Assembly (NCBI GenBank): GCA_001460835.1
Contig: CYKH01001421.1
Location: 1 to 64,000, forward strand
Length of the DNA: 64,000 bases
Source: Bodo saltans
Taxonomy: Eukaryota; Euglenozoa; Kinetoplastea; Eubodonida; Bodonidae
Direction: 5' to 3'
Part shown: piece by piece, positions 17,618 to 28,421 of the stretch
How the letters are laid out: every line of letters begins with the position of its first letter
How positions within the stretch are numbered: the first letter of the stretch is position 1
Notes under the pieces: generated by a model
Seen by the model: only the letters and a program-made list of their open reading frames with translations
Databases searched by the model: none
What the model was told of the DNA's origin: nothing
Program-made: the position numbers and the translations under genes

Positions 17618-20600
17618 ATGTCATCGTATCACGATCCGAAGAATGCTACTGACAGTGTCGCTGAGGTAATGCCACAGCAAACCCAGCCAGACGCACAACA
17701 GGAGTTGGGAAACCCTGTTGGCTCTGAAAACACTTCAACCGTTAGTTTTCACTCCATTCGTGACCCCGACGACTTGCCTCATCATGAAGAAGGGTCGGTG
17801 ACGGCCAATGCCGTTGGCACCGCCACAAATGCCACTGGCGTAGACGACAATAATGCGATCAACGCTACGGCCCTTCCTGGAGAAGCAATAATGGAGGCCA
17901 ATGCCCCAGCAACATCGCTTTTTGAGAACCACAAGCGCAATTTTCACTTGATCGAGAAACTGTGGACGAACCTACACCCAGATTCTTATTTAGTACGGTG
18001 GCTAACTGCCCAGAAAGTCGTGAAGCCCTCCGCTATGAATGATCCTGTCCACGACATTCTGTTAGGTCTGAGCGAAGAAAGTAGAAGCGATCTTGACGCG
18101 TTACTCTCGAGCATCATTGGAAGTCCTTCTTCGATAAAATTGGATCTCGCCGTTTTTCCTGCGCCTAGACAATCGCAGTCGTTTTGCGGCTACCTCAAGG
18201 AAATGTTGGTGTTTCTCAATCAGTCTGTAGACAACACTTTTGTTCAAGGCTTTTGCGACGGCTCACCGACCCAGAGCTGGTGCAACACACAAGGAATTCC
18301 AAACGTGTTTGAGTGGCTGCGTGCCAAACCATCACTGATGACTGCCGTAAATTACAAGAAAGCCAACGGAACGAATCTTAGCGAGTCAATTTTTGAAGAC
18401 ATGATACCATTCGCACTGATGGAGCAAGCGTGCCAAGTTTTCAACATACGCCAATACCGAAATCATTGTCAATCGCTTCAGCCTTTTCCGAAGTATCCTC
18501 TTGGCATCACGTGTGACGTTGTTCGAGCCTGGTGGAAATTAATTGAAAAAGAATGCAGTTCAACTCGTGATGAGTCAATTTCTAGTGATGAACGCAACAC
18601 TTCGCCTCAGGACAATGTTGACCGTCAGGCTGACCAAAGTAATCCTGATGACGAGGCTGCCAAGCAGCGTACTCTGTTGGAGAGGGGCGTAAGTGGTGTG
18701 AAAAGCGTTTTGAGTCAACTTGGTAGTTACGCAGGAGTAACTAGACCACCACCCACTGCTGCCCACAGCCACGACGCTTTACCGTTGGCATTAACGCCTC
18801 GTGAAGTCCATGTTGATGCCGGTCATCATTCAGCTGAAGGTACTGCGTGCTGGCATTGGCTGGAAGCTGCCATCCGGCGCCAGGAACGCACACAGATCGT
18901 GCTCGACTACATGAACAAGAACTGCAATTCGCCAATTCCACAAACATCGGTCTTCGGTAGTCGTCAAATTGCTCCCGCAACTAAGGCAGCTCTCACAGAG
19001 CTATTGTCACGCACGAGCGTGCAACGCTGGTATTCTCAAAAATCTTCGCCTTCATCGTTCTTCGAGAGGAATTTTCGAACTTGGATGCGTGATTGTGGTG
19101 TTTCGTACATCTTCAAGGATGGTGTGAACGGGAGGAATCTGTGCGACATTATTGACAAGATTTCAGCGAAGAGTGAATATGATCCGTATTGTATTGATGA
19201 TGTTCTCAAGTGGGCAACGTACAATGACAACGCTACACGCAGTCGAGTTACCTTTCTCGCCTGCACAGTCGAGTTTCGTTCAGAAACACACCCTCGAATA
19301 AAGGCCCACATCTCATCGCTCGCAACTCGCAGTGAAGTGGCACCTATGCTTGTCCTTCAAGGCCTGGTGTTCCCGCTACTACAGAAAGGATACCCGAATG
19401 GAACTTTTGTGGATGATTTTGTTTGTGAGATTGTTTATTTTGGTACCTGGGATGCACGTCCTGAAGCTCAAGACGTATATACCCTTGCCAATAACATGCT
19501 TGAAAAAAGCATTTTGCATGACACTGAACGTGCTATGAGATTGAAGCACATTAACATTACGTGGAGCAAGCTTATCGCCATGGTAAAGGCCAACACGAAA
19601 GTGGTATCGCAAGAGTGGTGTGCACAACGCTTTCCTTTGGAGCTTCTAACGCACAACCAACATCTAAAGATCAACCTCTCCGTGCCGCCATTTGATGCGC
19701 TTCACCTTGCATACCGCTCACTCGTCGAACCAAAATCGTTGTCAAAGCAAAACCTTCTTCATTTATCTGACGAGTTGGTTGCAATTTTGATGCAGCGTGT
19801 GCCGCAAGCTAGCATATCTACAGTGAACGTTGCAGCTTTATTCCAAACTGTTGCCAATGATTTTGAACGGCAGAAGCGTTGTTTTCGCCTTGTTTGCGAC
19901 TTCTGCACAGCACTGCCGAACTCCTCGTTGAAATATTGGTTGCAAAAGGAGCACGTGTTTGAGCCCACTCTACCAGCTCTGGATGTGCCTTTTCAATCCT
20001 ACAGTATTTTCAGACACCCAGTGCTTGATGTGCTGTTAGCGAACAGAAACAACTCAGAACGCGGGATTGAAATCCTGGAAAAGGTTCTTGAGCAAATCAA
20101 GAACAACTCTGTAGATGTTTACTCAGAGAAAATCCGCTACACTCCATCATCTCACTTCGATTTTGTTGCAATACTGCGAGATCTTCTGTACCATCTTGAA
20201 AACCTCGTCGATGGGAAGAGCATCCGCGATCTTCTAGAGTTGGGAGCAGAATGGTGCGGAAGAAAAGGCATTCCGCGCCTTGTGGACTGGTGCGAAGCAC
20301 GACTGGAGCTGCGCAAGTTCCTGAGGGTGGTAGAGCAACGTCATGGCGATAACGCAGTTTTGACCCAGACCCCGTTGTTTTTTATGCTGCGCAACGCTGT
20401 CGAGCTGACAACTGGTAAAACATATCGCGAGTTCGATCAACAGTTGATGAAGCGATATCATCGAGTGCTTCCACTTGGGATCACCAAGCAAGTCGTAGCT
20501 CAATGGCTGGCATACTGCAGTCCAGAAAAGATCAAGGTACGAGAGTTCCGAGAGACAAACATGCAGTCTTTGAAACGGCTACTGGCGCAACGCGCCAATG

Positions 20601-23600
20601 ATAATCATACGAAAGCATGGAGCGATGGTGAGAGCAAGTCCATTCTTGCTGCGAGCAACATCCTCATTGCGACGATGCCGCGCCGTCTGAAAGAAAATGA
20701 GCGTCCTGATGGGTTCTTCAGTCAAGACACTTACAACTTCGATGACTTCTGCCGAGGAGTCTCCGAAGCCCATCAACGGCACTCCACCATCTTGGAAGTT
20801 TTAACTCCTGATAATGTTATTCGGTTAACTGCTTTGCATGAGGCGTTTCAGCAGAGTGGACTAGGGCAGTCGAACATGAACGACCTTTCGAGCGTCATTG
20901 CCGACGGCTGCTTTGAGTGCCAAACATCGGAGTGCTACGACAGTCCCGACGGAGTGGCAAGGTCGCATTGGATCTCTCAACGACATCCGACGAAAAAAAC
21001 TCATGAAGTGAAGCGGCTCGATGCTGACCTTACCAGCACGATTCTCGCAGAGATCGGAGTCTCCAAAGCTACACGAACTGAAGATGAAGAACGCTTTGCA
21101 AACATTGTCCCGACACTAACACGACTCGTTGAAGTCGGAATTTACAGTTTGAGTCGCGGCTATCGAGAGTTTGTGTCTTCTGCTAGCAAGAAATTCCCGC
21201 GACTTTCGAAAGAGATCGATTTAAAGCACCATGAGATCAACGGCCGGCATACCGGCTTTAGATTTTGCGCTAAGTTGAGCACTATTGGTCCCAATGTCGG
21301 ACAACTTTCGTATCCAGCACTTTCAGACTTGATTCGTGATATTGCGTCTGAATGCGAAAACTTCGTCTGTTCAATTGAAGCCCAACGCATTGTATCACCT
21401 GTGATGAAGTGCTTCGACGACAAAGAAGTCGGTTTTATGTTGTCAGTCATGTTGAATACGATGAGCGAAATCGCTGCGAAGAGTATCTCGCAACTGGTTT
21501 CATTGCGCCTGGGAAACGTTGCCGTTGATGTCGGAGATCTTGATGGGCTCCAAGGAGAAGATTTTACAGTGCGGCTTCAGAAATTATCGCAGGTCTTGGC
21601 CAAATGTCGAGAACATAGCAACGTGCCAATGAGTGCCCCTTCGTTTGTCCCGCAAGTTCTCTACGTAACGAATGCAGACGATTGGCCTCTGGCCGTTGCA
21701 GGAGTCTTCGCTTCACATCGTAACCTGTCAGCATTTCAGCTGTGTTTGCCGATTGAGACCCGTAGTGCTGACCTGTTCAGCGCTCGAGAATCTTTTTTAC
21801 GGCGGCTTCATTCTGGAGCGTACCAACTCGATACGACTTCGCGTCTTCTGCAAAAATTTTGTCTTGTCGTGCCAGAAATTGTGAGCGATACATCTGACAC
21901 GTTCAGTTTACTGAAAGAAGAGTGCAGAGCCTCTAGCGTTCAACTTGTCGTGATTGTCAATTCGAAGTTGATCTCCATCGACGGGAGGTCCCTGTTCAGC
22001 GACCATACAGCTTCAAGAGCTCCTTTAAGCAATGCTCTCTTTTTCGATCCATCTGTCTCCCAAATCGGTGCTGTCATAGGACCCTCACGCTCAGGTAAAA
22101 TGATGAAATCTATTAACTATGCACGCAAAGTATTGAAGAAGGACACTACCATTACAGTGAAACCTTGCCTTCGCTTTTTGAGCGGCGCCACCACGCCACA
22201 CGACCTCCACAACATGCTGGAGGATTTAGGGGACACCGGAAGTGTCGTCATTATAGAAATTGGAACAGGAATCTCACACCAACTGCAAGCACTTATTTTT
22301 TCTCTGTGCCTCAGGAGTTGGGCGTCGCGAGACGGCACATGTGTTCACCGCACAAACCCAGTCATCCTCAAAGTTCATTCTAGGTTGGAACAGCAGCTGC
22401 CTGTCTTTCAACTTCTCCACTGCGATCGCTCTGCCACAGCGACCCGCCCTGAAGCAACGCTGAAGCATCAATTTGAAATACTGGCCAAAAGCATGCTACC
22501 CGCTTTAGGTAGCAATTCTAAACTGCTTCGAGTCATATCGTCATGTGGCGATAAGCTGTCTCTCGCGAGTGTGGTACCCTTGACAAGCAAAAGCTGGCAC
22601 TCCATCCACGATCCGAAGAACAATGTTGAACTGAAGAAAATGAAAACAAGCTCGGAGCTCCCAGAATTCTTGATTACCTTCAACAACGCCAAGCGATCCT
22701 GTCCATTAGTATCGTGTGTTGATGAAGAGTTGACGCAGAACGTTGTCGAAGGACTCGATTATTGTGGGAACGCTATTCCTTGCCATTACTTGGACAAGAA
22801 ATCCTCGGCTGACCTGTGGAGGTTTGCTTTTGATGTTCTTTGCACTCCATCCAGCTTACGCATTGTCCCCGGGCTCGTCATGACGCCGAGCATCCTTCAA
22901 TCACTGATCCGATTGGACTTGAGTGTCCGCGCTCGGCAACATTGCAAGAAACGAGAAGACGATGGTGTTGTAACCTTCGTTGGTGAAACAGGCAGTGGAA
23001 AGACTCAACTTGTGAGTACGTATTGTTGTTATCGTGGCTGGGGTGCGCCGACAGTAATCCACGTCAACACGGGTACGACTGCAGCCGACATCATCAACCA
23101 AGTGCGCGACCTCAAAAATAGTTCAGAGAAAGTGTTTAACGACCCCACCCCAAAAATCATCTTTTTCGACGAATTTAACACAAGTCCAGTGCAAGATATC
23201 ATCAAGCGCATCATGCTTGATCGCATTCTCCCAGATGGCACATGCCTGCCCAGCACGCACGACGGTTGGATCTTCATAGCTGCTTGCAATCCGTATGCTG
23301 TGCTCCACGAAGGAGGACGCGATGGACGAGTAGTGCTCAAGTACACCGTCCAGCCCGAAGTATCTCCAAGCCTCGTTGATTCATGCTGGCGTTTGCCGCT
23401 TCCGACCGAGGCTGAGGAGTCGTCGATAGTTGCATCGATGTGCGCTAAATGCAATGTATCAGAGGACGACACTAACTACTTCGTGAAAACAATTCCTCGC
23501 GTGCACAAATACCTAGCATCCAAAGCAGATGCTATACCGTTTTCACTTCGCACGGTGAGCCGACTATTGCGCCTCTATAGACATCTAGATCTGATTACAT

Positions 23601-26600
23601 GTCTCGACGCAATCGCAGATGAGACTGTTCAATGCAAGCACACCGCAGCGGTTGGAGTGGAAGTTTCGGAGCCATCAATTCCTTCGTCGCACCTTGCGCC
23701 GCTCGCTCTCGCTGTGAATTATTATGTTGCCCTTCCACAGAAAAAGCGCGATGTTCTTGAAGCTGAACTGAAACGAATTGCTGCCAGAGATGTTTCTCTA
23801 TCAGGTGCGCTCGACCACTTCGGTGAGAAACTTCGCACCCTCTATGAAACGTGTACAGGAGCAGTGAAAGACGCACTGCCGACGCTCCTTTATCGAGAAA
23901 CCTCGCTAAACGAAACACTTGCAGTGACGTACTTGTGTGTGTACTCGCAAACGCCACTGATCCTTATCGGACCGCCAGGCTCGAGCAAGACCCTCGCTAC
24001 GTTCATGATTGCTTGGGGCCAAGTGCAAAAAGCATTTTCTCATTTGAAATCGATTGAGCTGCCTCTGTATTTTCAGTGCAGTAACCGTACGTCGCCTCAC
24101 TCCATCCAAAAAGCTATGGCTGATGCAAACGCGCAACAAGCGAAAGGCTCGGTATTCGTCCATGTTTTCGACGAGATAGGAAATGCTGATCAAGCCCCTG
24201 GGCATCCCCTTCGCGTACTTAATGAATATCTCGAACGAAGCGTCTTCCAGCAGGACGGAACGCCTGAAGATATTTCTCCACAAGCAGAAACGGATCACGT
24301 CGCATTTATCGGGACCTCTAACTACAACCTCGACAGGTCGCTGCTTGGCAGGGCTATCATTCTTCAACGCGATATTCCAACGAAGAAGGAGTTACTTAGC
24401 ATGTTTCCCCCAAAATCAAATAAAGAATTTGTTGAATCCATTCACAAAGAGCTCCTAGATGTCGAAGTCATGCAAAGTCAGCAAAGCTATTTCGCTGGCG
24501 GCAATATTTACCACAACAAGCTTACCATGCGTGACATTTATGCATTGTTGTCTGAGACAAACAATCCAACGAAATGCTTGACTGTTGACTGCCCGTGCGA
24601 AGGGCTGCCCGGAAGGAATGCGTATTGCTGTGCTGAATGCGAAGGTGGTGTGCCATGCCAAACCAAAGTTCACACGCGCTCCAATGGGACCCAAGCGCCG
24701 AAAGCCATGGAGTTGATCTCCACTGCCAATAACCCAAATAGCAACAACGTTGTGCGCATCGCTATCCTAAAATCTATGGGAAACCGTGGGGAGCGCATTC
24801 TTGGTAACGTATCGGAAGTCACCCGTACGAACATTCAGTTGTTGCTACTCCAACGACGCTGCGAAACCATTCGAGCTTGTCTTGCGGCACATCAACCGTC
24901 TCACGGAGATAGTGAAGCACCACAACATCAGCCGCAGCGATTTCATCAGTCACCTCAGCGACCGCTCTTGATCGCCGCAGACCAACTTTGTACTGTCATG
25001 GCCGCGCTGGATGCGCAACACCTCAAGGAACATTGCGATATTATCTACGGAAAGCATCTCGTGTTCGATGAGCAGATGGTCACCACGACGATGTTGCAGC
25101 TTCGCAGTGCGATGATGACACCTGGTCGAGTGTGCATTTTGGTGGATTGCGAGCCTTTGATTGACAATCTTCTCGATGTGTTCAACGGCTTCTATCAGCA
25201 AGAAGGCGGATCTCACTTGACGGTTCGCGTGGTTTTAGATGGCCGAAGCGCGTTTTGGCCTGTCACTGCTGATTTTAACACGCGCTGCGTGCTTGTCACA
25301 ATCGACTCAACGAGTCAATTTCGCTCCTTTACTCCAGCAGGCGAGTCAAGGTTCGAAAAGGTTTATTTGACGTCCAACATGTACACCACTCGTTACAGCT
25401 CCTTTGACAAAGCTGCAAAGACTTATCAGCAAGAAGAGTTGGGACTTGATACGCCTCCCCACCTTGGCATACAAGGATATCACCCACTGATGATGGCCGC
25501 CTTCCATCATCAGCAACAACAGTTTGGTGCGTCGATCGAACCTATGTATCGCTTGCTTGCTAAGCCTGCGGCGCTGAAAAAATCTCATCAAGACGCTCAA
25601 AGTGTCCTTAGCAGGATCTGCAGTCTCGTTAAGCGTCAAAATTTGTCAAGTGTTATTGATAGGTTTCTATCATCGTCGCTGCACTCACTGGTCCTGTGCC
25701 CTGTGAACATCAAAAACACCAATTCTCGAGAACTTCAAACTCTTTCAAATGCGAAGGCGCTACTTGAGCATGTCAAGCAAGAGTTTAAAGTACGGAAAGT
25801 CGAAGCGCAATCATTGGCATTACGGTCAGCAACGCCCGATATGTTGTTAGACATTGCAGTGAAGAACATTATGGCCTCTGCCAGAGACGTTGTTGTGTTT
25901 GCAATATCAAATAGTTCATCTCATCCCATCACAGCGTCAAACCTCTTAGCGGTATGTCACTTCATTGCCACTGTCGCCTCGGACTATCGAATAAAGGTGT
26001 TGATGTTTGCACCTTGTATTTCATCGCAGTCATTGAATGCTGATCATAGCGTTTCGCAGCTCACAGTCCCGCCAGATTGGAGCGTTTCATTTTGCGAGGA
26101 AGTCCTACCGGAGCCCCTTAATGCAGGGCAGAGCCAGCGTATCGCTCGCCTTCGCTACATTAACGTAGTGAACAGCACAGTTCCAGATGTATTCGTCGGA
26201 TCCGACGTGAAGTGCGAATTTGACGACCACGTTCGGCGCTCCATCGCTGATGTTTGCCTCAACCATCTCAAGAAGCGTTGCGAGGGCGAAACAATCTCTA
26301 CCTGCTGCGCTGTTGAAGAAGTCTTGGAGTATCAACGCATTATTATTGACCTTCGATGGGAACTATCGTTGCACTTTTCAAATCACAACGTTTTAATCCG
26401 AAATAAGAAAAACTTGAATGCGGGATGGACAGCAATGTCGAATTCACTCCTGCTCAACGGTGAGAAACTTGTCCGGCCAATGTTCCTTCTGAGTCCTGCT
26501 CGAGCCGGTGGGCTTCCTGCGGTACAATGTGTTGGTGATCCATTCACAACCGTTGATCATCGAGTGATCTCACAAATCGATGCCATTTACAACACTCTGA

Positions 26601-28075
26601 AGACGTCTTCCAGCAGCAATGCTTCAATAGGGGGGCTAGAGCTCCAGAAAGGCGTGACATTAGCGAGATTGTGTGGCTGTCATTCTGATATTGAAATCAT
26701 TGCCGTCGTCCGATTACATTCGGCGTTTCCTACTCGGTTTCCACTTCCTTTGAGCCCTCACCAGCTGGCACTTCTCCGTCAGTTTATGTTTTTCACGCCG
26801 CGAAATGTTCGACTGAACAACGAGAAGGGTTACGATGATCCTCCTAGCCTGGACCGCGAGCACGTTGTTGAGTTTCTTGAAAGTAGCTCATCCAGCGACA
26901 CCAAGACTCATGCGGTTGCATTCGCTAAAGTCTGCAACAGCGTTTTTTTGAATCGTGTGCGCAGATCTTCGTCAATATTTCCAAGTCATGTCAATGTCGC
27001 CAGCAGCGATCCGCTACGCGATCCCAACTTCTCCAACACTCAACCTAGCGAACCTTTGAAGATCCGTCCAACCGAATGCGACATTTTTGTTCGCCTTGCT
27101 TTGACATTCTCTGTTGAGCTGGCCAAGACTATTTTTCTAAGCGAAGCGTTCCGCATCGACGCCTCAGCTGTCACAGACGAGTACCCAGCATCGTTCGTTC
27201 AGAAAGGGATTTGCATGCGTGATCAAATGGAGTGTGCTAGTCATCAGCGCCAAGCACTTGTTGCCTTGGAACGATACTTCGGCGTCAAAAGTGAAGTGAG
27301 CAGTGGATTGCCCCCTCCGCAACCAGACAACAGTGATGAGCTTGAACCGTCGTTGGAAGGGCCAACTTCAACTGAAAATAAAATGCAACTTGATGTGCTG
27401 AAAGTGTTGCGAAATCGCCTGTTTGAGATTGAGCGGCAGTGTGGACTTCCATTATTGGGGCACTACGTTCACTTGTATCGAGTGATGAGAGAGCAGCTTC
27501 TTATTACAGAGCCCGCATTATCATCTGCTAGCAGTCCAAAGACTCCTCATCAAAATCCTGCGCCTCGTGCAGATGAGAAAGAAAAATTGTTTGGCGCTTG
27601 TACTCTCGAAATGATGCAATCGTTGACAATTGGATGTCTTCCCTCGACACTGCGTCAATACGTGCAAAAATTTCTTCGCAGTGATCAGTTTGCAACGGAT
27701 GATACCCAAGTCTTAGACGTTTACAACCTCTTGGCCAAACGAATCCGAAAGCTCATCATGTATCATAACGACTACCTGCTAGAATGCGATGCATTGATTG
27801 TTGGCCACGTTAGTAGCACTTCTCGACGACAACGCACTTTCTTGGATTGGCCTCTTTTGACCGTTCATCATCAAATAGTGTGTACAGAGTTACTCGACGA
27901 AATTCTCACCACAGACCACAGCGACGCTTTGTCTGCTTGGTGCCATCTGGAGGAGGCGCTTGTCGGAATCCCAATTCTCTCTGTGGAGCATTTCCCGTTG
28001 ATTCCTTCCGACCAGCACTACCTCGACCCAGTGTTTCACTCAGAGCCTCGACCGTCGGAGATCTTTCCCGAGTAA
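17618..28075 (+). CDS. Giant RNF213-like AAA+ ATPase
   Basis: About 3485 residues, related to RNF213/mysterin, the dynein-like AAA+ E3 of animals that marks lipid droplets and intracellular bacteria. AAA modules can be read in order. Module one has GPSRSGKM (about residue 1487). Module two has GETGSGKTQ (about 1790), KIIFFDEFNT, AACNPY and the KYTVQP...LVDSCW block matching the RNF213 post-sensor segment. Module three has LIGPPGSSKTLA (about 2117), a QCS strand and VFDEIGNAD. Further on VCILVDCEPLIDNLLDVFN and ESRFEKVYL match the last RNF213 modules. A Cys-rich insert lies at about residues 2318-2345. I see neither a RING nor an RZ finger, so E3 activity is not evident. The C-terminal helical part recalls the RNF213 shell. 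ATG 17618 is the first after the poly-T tract; longer forms begin at non-ATG codons. Confidence 0.85.
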   Translation: MSSYHDPKNATDSVAEVMPQQTQPDAQQELGNPVGSENTSTVSFHSIRDPDDLPHHEEGSVTANAVGTATNATGVDDNNAINATALPGEAIMEANAPATSLFENHKRNFHLIEKLWTNLHPDSYLVRWLTAQKVVKPSAMNDPVHDILLGLSEESRSDLDALLSSIIGSPSSIKLDLAVFPAPRQSQSFCGYLKEMLVFLNQSVDNTFVQGFCDGSPTQSWCNTQGIPNVFEWLRAKPSLMTAVNYKKANGTNLSESIFEDMIPFALMEQACQVFNIRQYRNHCQSLQPFPKYPLGITCDVVRAWWKLIEKECSSTRDESISSDERNTSPQDNVDRQADQSNPDDEAAKQRTLLERGVSGVKSVLSQLGSYAGVTRPPPTAAHSHDALPLALTPREVHVDAGHHSAEGTACWHWLEAAIRRQERTQIVLDYMNKNCNSPIPQTSVFGSRQIAPATKAALTELLSRTSVQRWYSQKSSPSSFFERNFRTWMRDCGVSYIFKDGVNGRNLCDIIDKISAKSEYDPYCIDDVLKWATYNDNATRSRVTFLACTVEFRSETHPRIKAHISSLATRSEVAPMLVLQGLVFPLLQKGYPNGTFVDDFVCEIVYFGTWDARPEAQDVYTLANNMLEKSILHDTERAMRLKHINITWSKLIAMVKANTKVVSQEWCAQRFPLELLTHNQHLKINLSVPPFDALHLAYRSLVEPKSLSKQNLLHLSDELVAILMQRVPQASISTVNVAALFQTVANDFERQKRCFRLVCDFCTALPNSSLKYWLQKEHVFEPTLPALDVPFQSYSIFRHPVLDVLLANRNNSERGIEILEKVLEQIKNNSVDVYSEKIRYTPSSHFDFVAILRDLLYHLENLVDGKSIRDLLELGAEWCGRKGIPRLVDWCEARLELRKFLRVVEQRHGDNAVLTQTPLFFMLRNAVELTTGKTYREFDQQLMKRYHRVLPLGITKQVVAQWLAYCSPEKIKVREFRETNMQSLKRLLAQRANDNHTKAWSDGESKSILAASNILIATMPRRLKENERPDGFFSQDTYNFDDFCRGVSEAHQRHSTILEVLTPDNVIRLTALHEAFQQSGLGQSNMNDLSSVIADGCFECQTSECYDSPDGVARSHWISQRHPTKKTHEVKRLDADLTSTILAEIGVSKATRTEDEERFANIVPTLTRLVEVGIYSLSRGYREFVSSASKKFPRLSKEIDLKHHEINGRHTGFRFCAKLSTIGPNVGQLSYPALSDLIRDIASECENFVCSIEAQRIVSPVMKCFDDKEVGFMLSVMLNTMSEIAAKSISQLVSLRLGNVAVDVGDLDGLQGEDFTVRLQKLSQVLAKCREHSNVPMSAPSFVPQVLYVTNADDWPLAVAGVFASHRNLSAFQLCLPIETRSADLFSARESFLRRLHSGAYQLDTTSRLLQKFCLVVPEIVSDTSDTFSLLKEECRASSVQLVVIVNSKLISIDGRSLFSDHTASRAPLSNALFFDPSVSQIGAVIGPSRSGKMMKSINYARKVLKKDTTITVKPCLRFLSGATTPHDLHNMLEDLGDTGSVVIIEIGTGISHQLQALIFSLCLRSWASRDGTCVHRTNPVILKVHSRLEQQLPVFQLLHCDRSATATRPEATLKHQFEILAKSMLPALGSNSKLLRVISSCGDKLSLASVVPLTSKSWHSIHDPKNNVELKKMKTSSELPEFLITFNNAKRSCPLVSCVDEELTQNVVEGLDYCGNAIPCHYLDKKSSADLWRFAFDVLCTPSSLRIVPGLVMTPSILQSLIRLDLSVRARQHCKKREDDGVVTFVGETGSGKTQLVSTYCCYRGWGAPTVIHVNTGTTAADIINQVRDLKNSSEKVFNDPTPKIIFFDEFNTSPVQDIIKRIMLDRILPDGTCLPSTHDGWIFIAACNPYAVLHEGGRDGRVVLKYTVQPEVSPSLVDSCWRLPLPTEAEESSIVASMCAKCNVSEDDTNYFVKTIPRVHKYLASKADAIPFSLRTVSRLLRLYRHLDLITCLDAIADETVQCKHTAAVGVEVSEPSIPSSHLAPLALAVNYYVALPQKKRDVLEAELKRIAARDVSLSGALDHFGEKLRTLYETCTGAVKDALPTLLYRETSLNETLAVTYLCVYSQTPLILIGPPGSSKTLATFMIAWGQVQKAFSHLKSIELPLYFQCSNRTSPHSIQKAMADANAQQAKGSVFVHVFDEIGNADQAPGHPLRVLNEYLERSVFQQDGTPEDISPQAETDHVAFIGTSNYNLDRSLLGRAIILQRDIPTKKELLSMFPPKSNKEFVESIHKELLDVEVMQSQQSYFAGGNIYHNKLTMRDIYALLSETNNPTKCLTVDCPCEGLPGRNAYCCAECEGGVPCQTKVHTRSNGTQAPKAMELISTANNPNSNNVVRIAILKSMGNRGERILGNVSEVTRTNIQLLLLQRRCETIRACLAAHQPSHGDSEAPQHQPQRFHQSPQRPLLIAADQLCTVMAALDAQHLKEHCDIIYGKHLVFDEQMVTTTMLQLRSAMMTPGRVCILVDCEPLIDNLLDVFNGFYQQEGGSHLTVRVVLDGRSAFWPVTADFNTRCVLVTIDSTSQFRSFTPAGESRFEKVYLTSNMYTTRYSSFDKAAKTYQQEELGLDTPPHLGIQGYHPLMMAAFHHQQQQFGASIEPMYRLLAKPAALKKSHQDAQSVLSRICSLVKRQNLSSVIDRFLSSSLHSLVLCPVNIKNTNSRELQTLSNAKALLEHVKQEFKVRKVEAQSLALRSATPDMLLDIAVKNIMASARDVVVFAISNSSSHPITASNLLAVCHFIATVASDYRIKVLMFAPCISSQSLNADHSVSQLTVPPDWSVSFCEEVLPEPLNAGQSQRIARLRYINVVNSTVPDVFVGSDVKCEFDDHVRRSIADVCLNHLKKRCEGETISTCCAVEEVLEYQRIIIDLRWELSLHFSNHNVLIRNKKNLNAGWTAMSNSLLLNGEKLVRPMFLLSPARAGGLPAVQCVGDPFTTVDHRVISQIDAIYNTLKTSSSSNASIGGLELQKGVTLARLCGCHSDIEIIAVVRLHSAFPTRFPLPLSPHQLALLRQFMFFTPRNVRLNNEKGYDDPPSLDREHVVEFLESSSSSDTKTHAVAFAKVCNSVFLNRVRRSSSIFPSHVNVASSDPLRDPNFSNTQPSEPLKIRPTECDIFVRLALTFSVELAKTIFLSEAFRIDASAVTDEYPASFVQKGICMRDQMECASHQRQALVALERYFGVKSEVSSGLPPPQPDNSDELEPSLEGPTSTENKMQLDVLKVLRNRLFEIERQCGLPLLGHYVHLYRVMREQLLITEPALSSASSPKTPHQNPAPRADEKEKLFGACTLEMMQSLTIGCLPSTLRQYVQKFLRSDQFATDDTQVLDVYNLLAKRIRKLIMYHNDYLLECDALIVGHVSSTSRRQRTFLDWPLLTVHHQIVCTELLDEILTTDHSDALSAWCHLEEALVGIPILSVEHFPLIPSDQHYLDPVFHSEPRPSEIFPE

Positions 28076-28421
28076 CACTTGCAGTCTTCATCATTCCCCC
28101 ACTATTTGCGTCACTGTCATTCTTTTTCCCAAGGACATTATTCTTTTTCGCTTCCGTGCCTAACATCAAAAAAAATTATCATTTTCAATTTGTGAGGGTG
28201 GGCTGTTTATCATGTGACGTGCTATTTTTAAAAAAAAAATCATTGATGTATTCAACAACCACAAGCTTAAAAGAACGAAAGACAATTTCACATTTGACCT
28301 CCGAAGGAAAAGAGCGCAAATAGTAGCAGAGCTTTTTTTTTTTGAGTGTCATTACATACGTCGTAAAACGATCACATTCATTAGTGTTCTACCGAAATTG
28401 TCGCTTTTTTTTTTTTGCAAA
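28076..28421. other. Intergenic, 346 bases, with two T12 tracts
   Basis: No gene. It contains A and T homopolymer runs, including T12 at 28333-28344 followed by GAG (AG at 28346-28347), and T12 at 28405-28416. The first tract and AG give a spliced-leader acceptor whose first downstream ATG is 28422. Confidence 0.5.
28333..28347 (+). promoter_or_regulatory. Putative spliced-leader acceptor for the second giant gene
   Basis: Twelve T then GAG; no ATG occurs before 28422. If splicing used an AG beyond the second T12 run, the first usable start would be the in-frame ATG at 28461. Confidence 0.4.
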
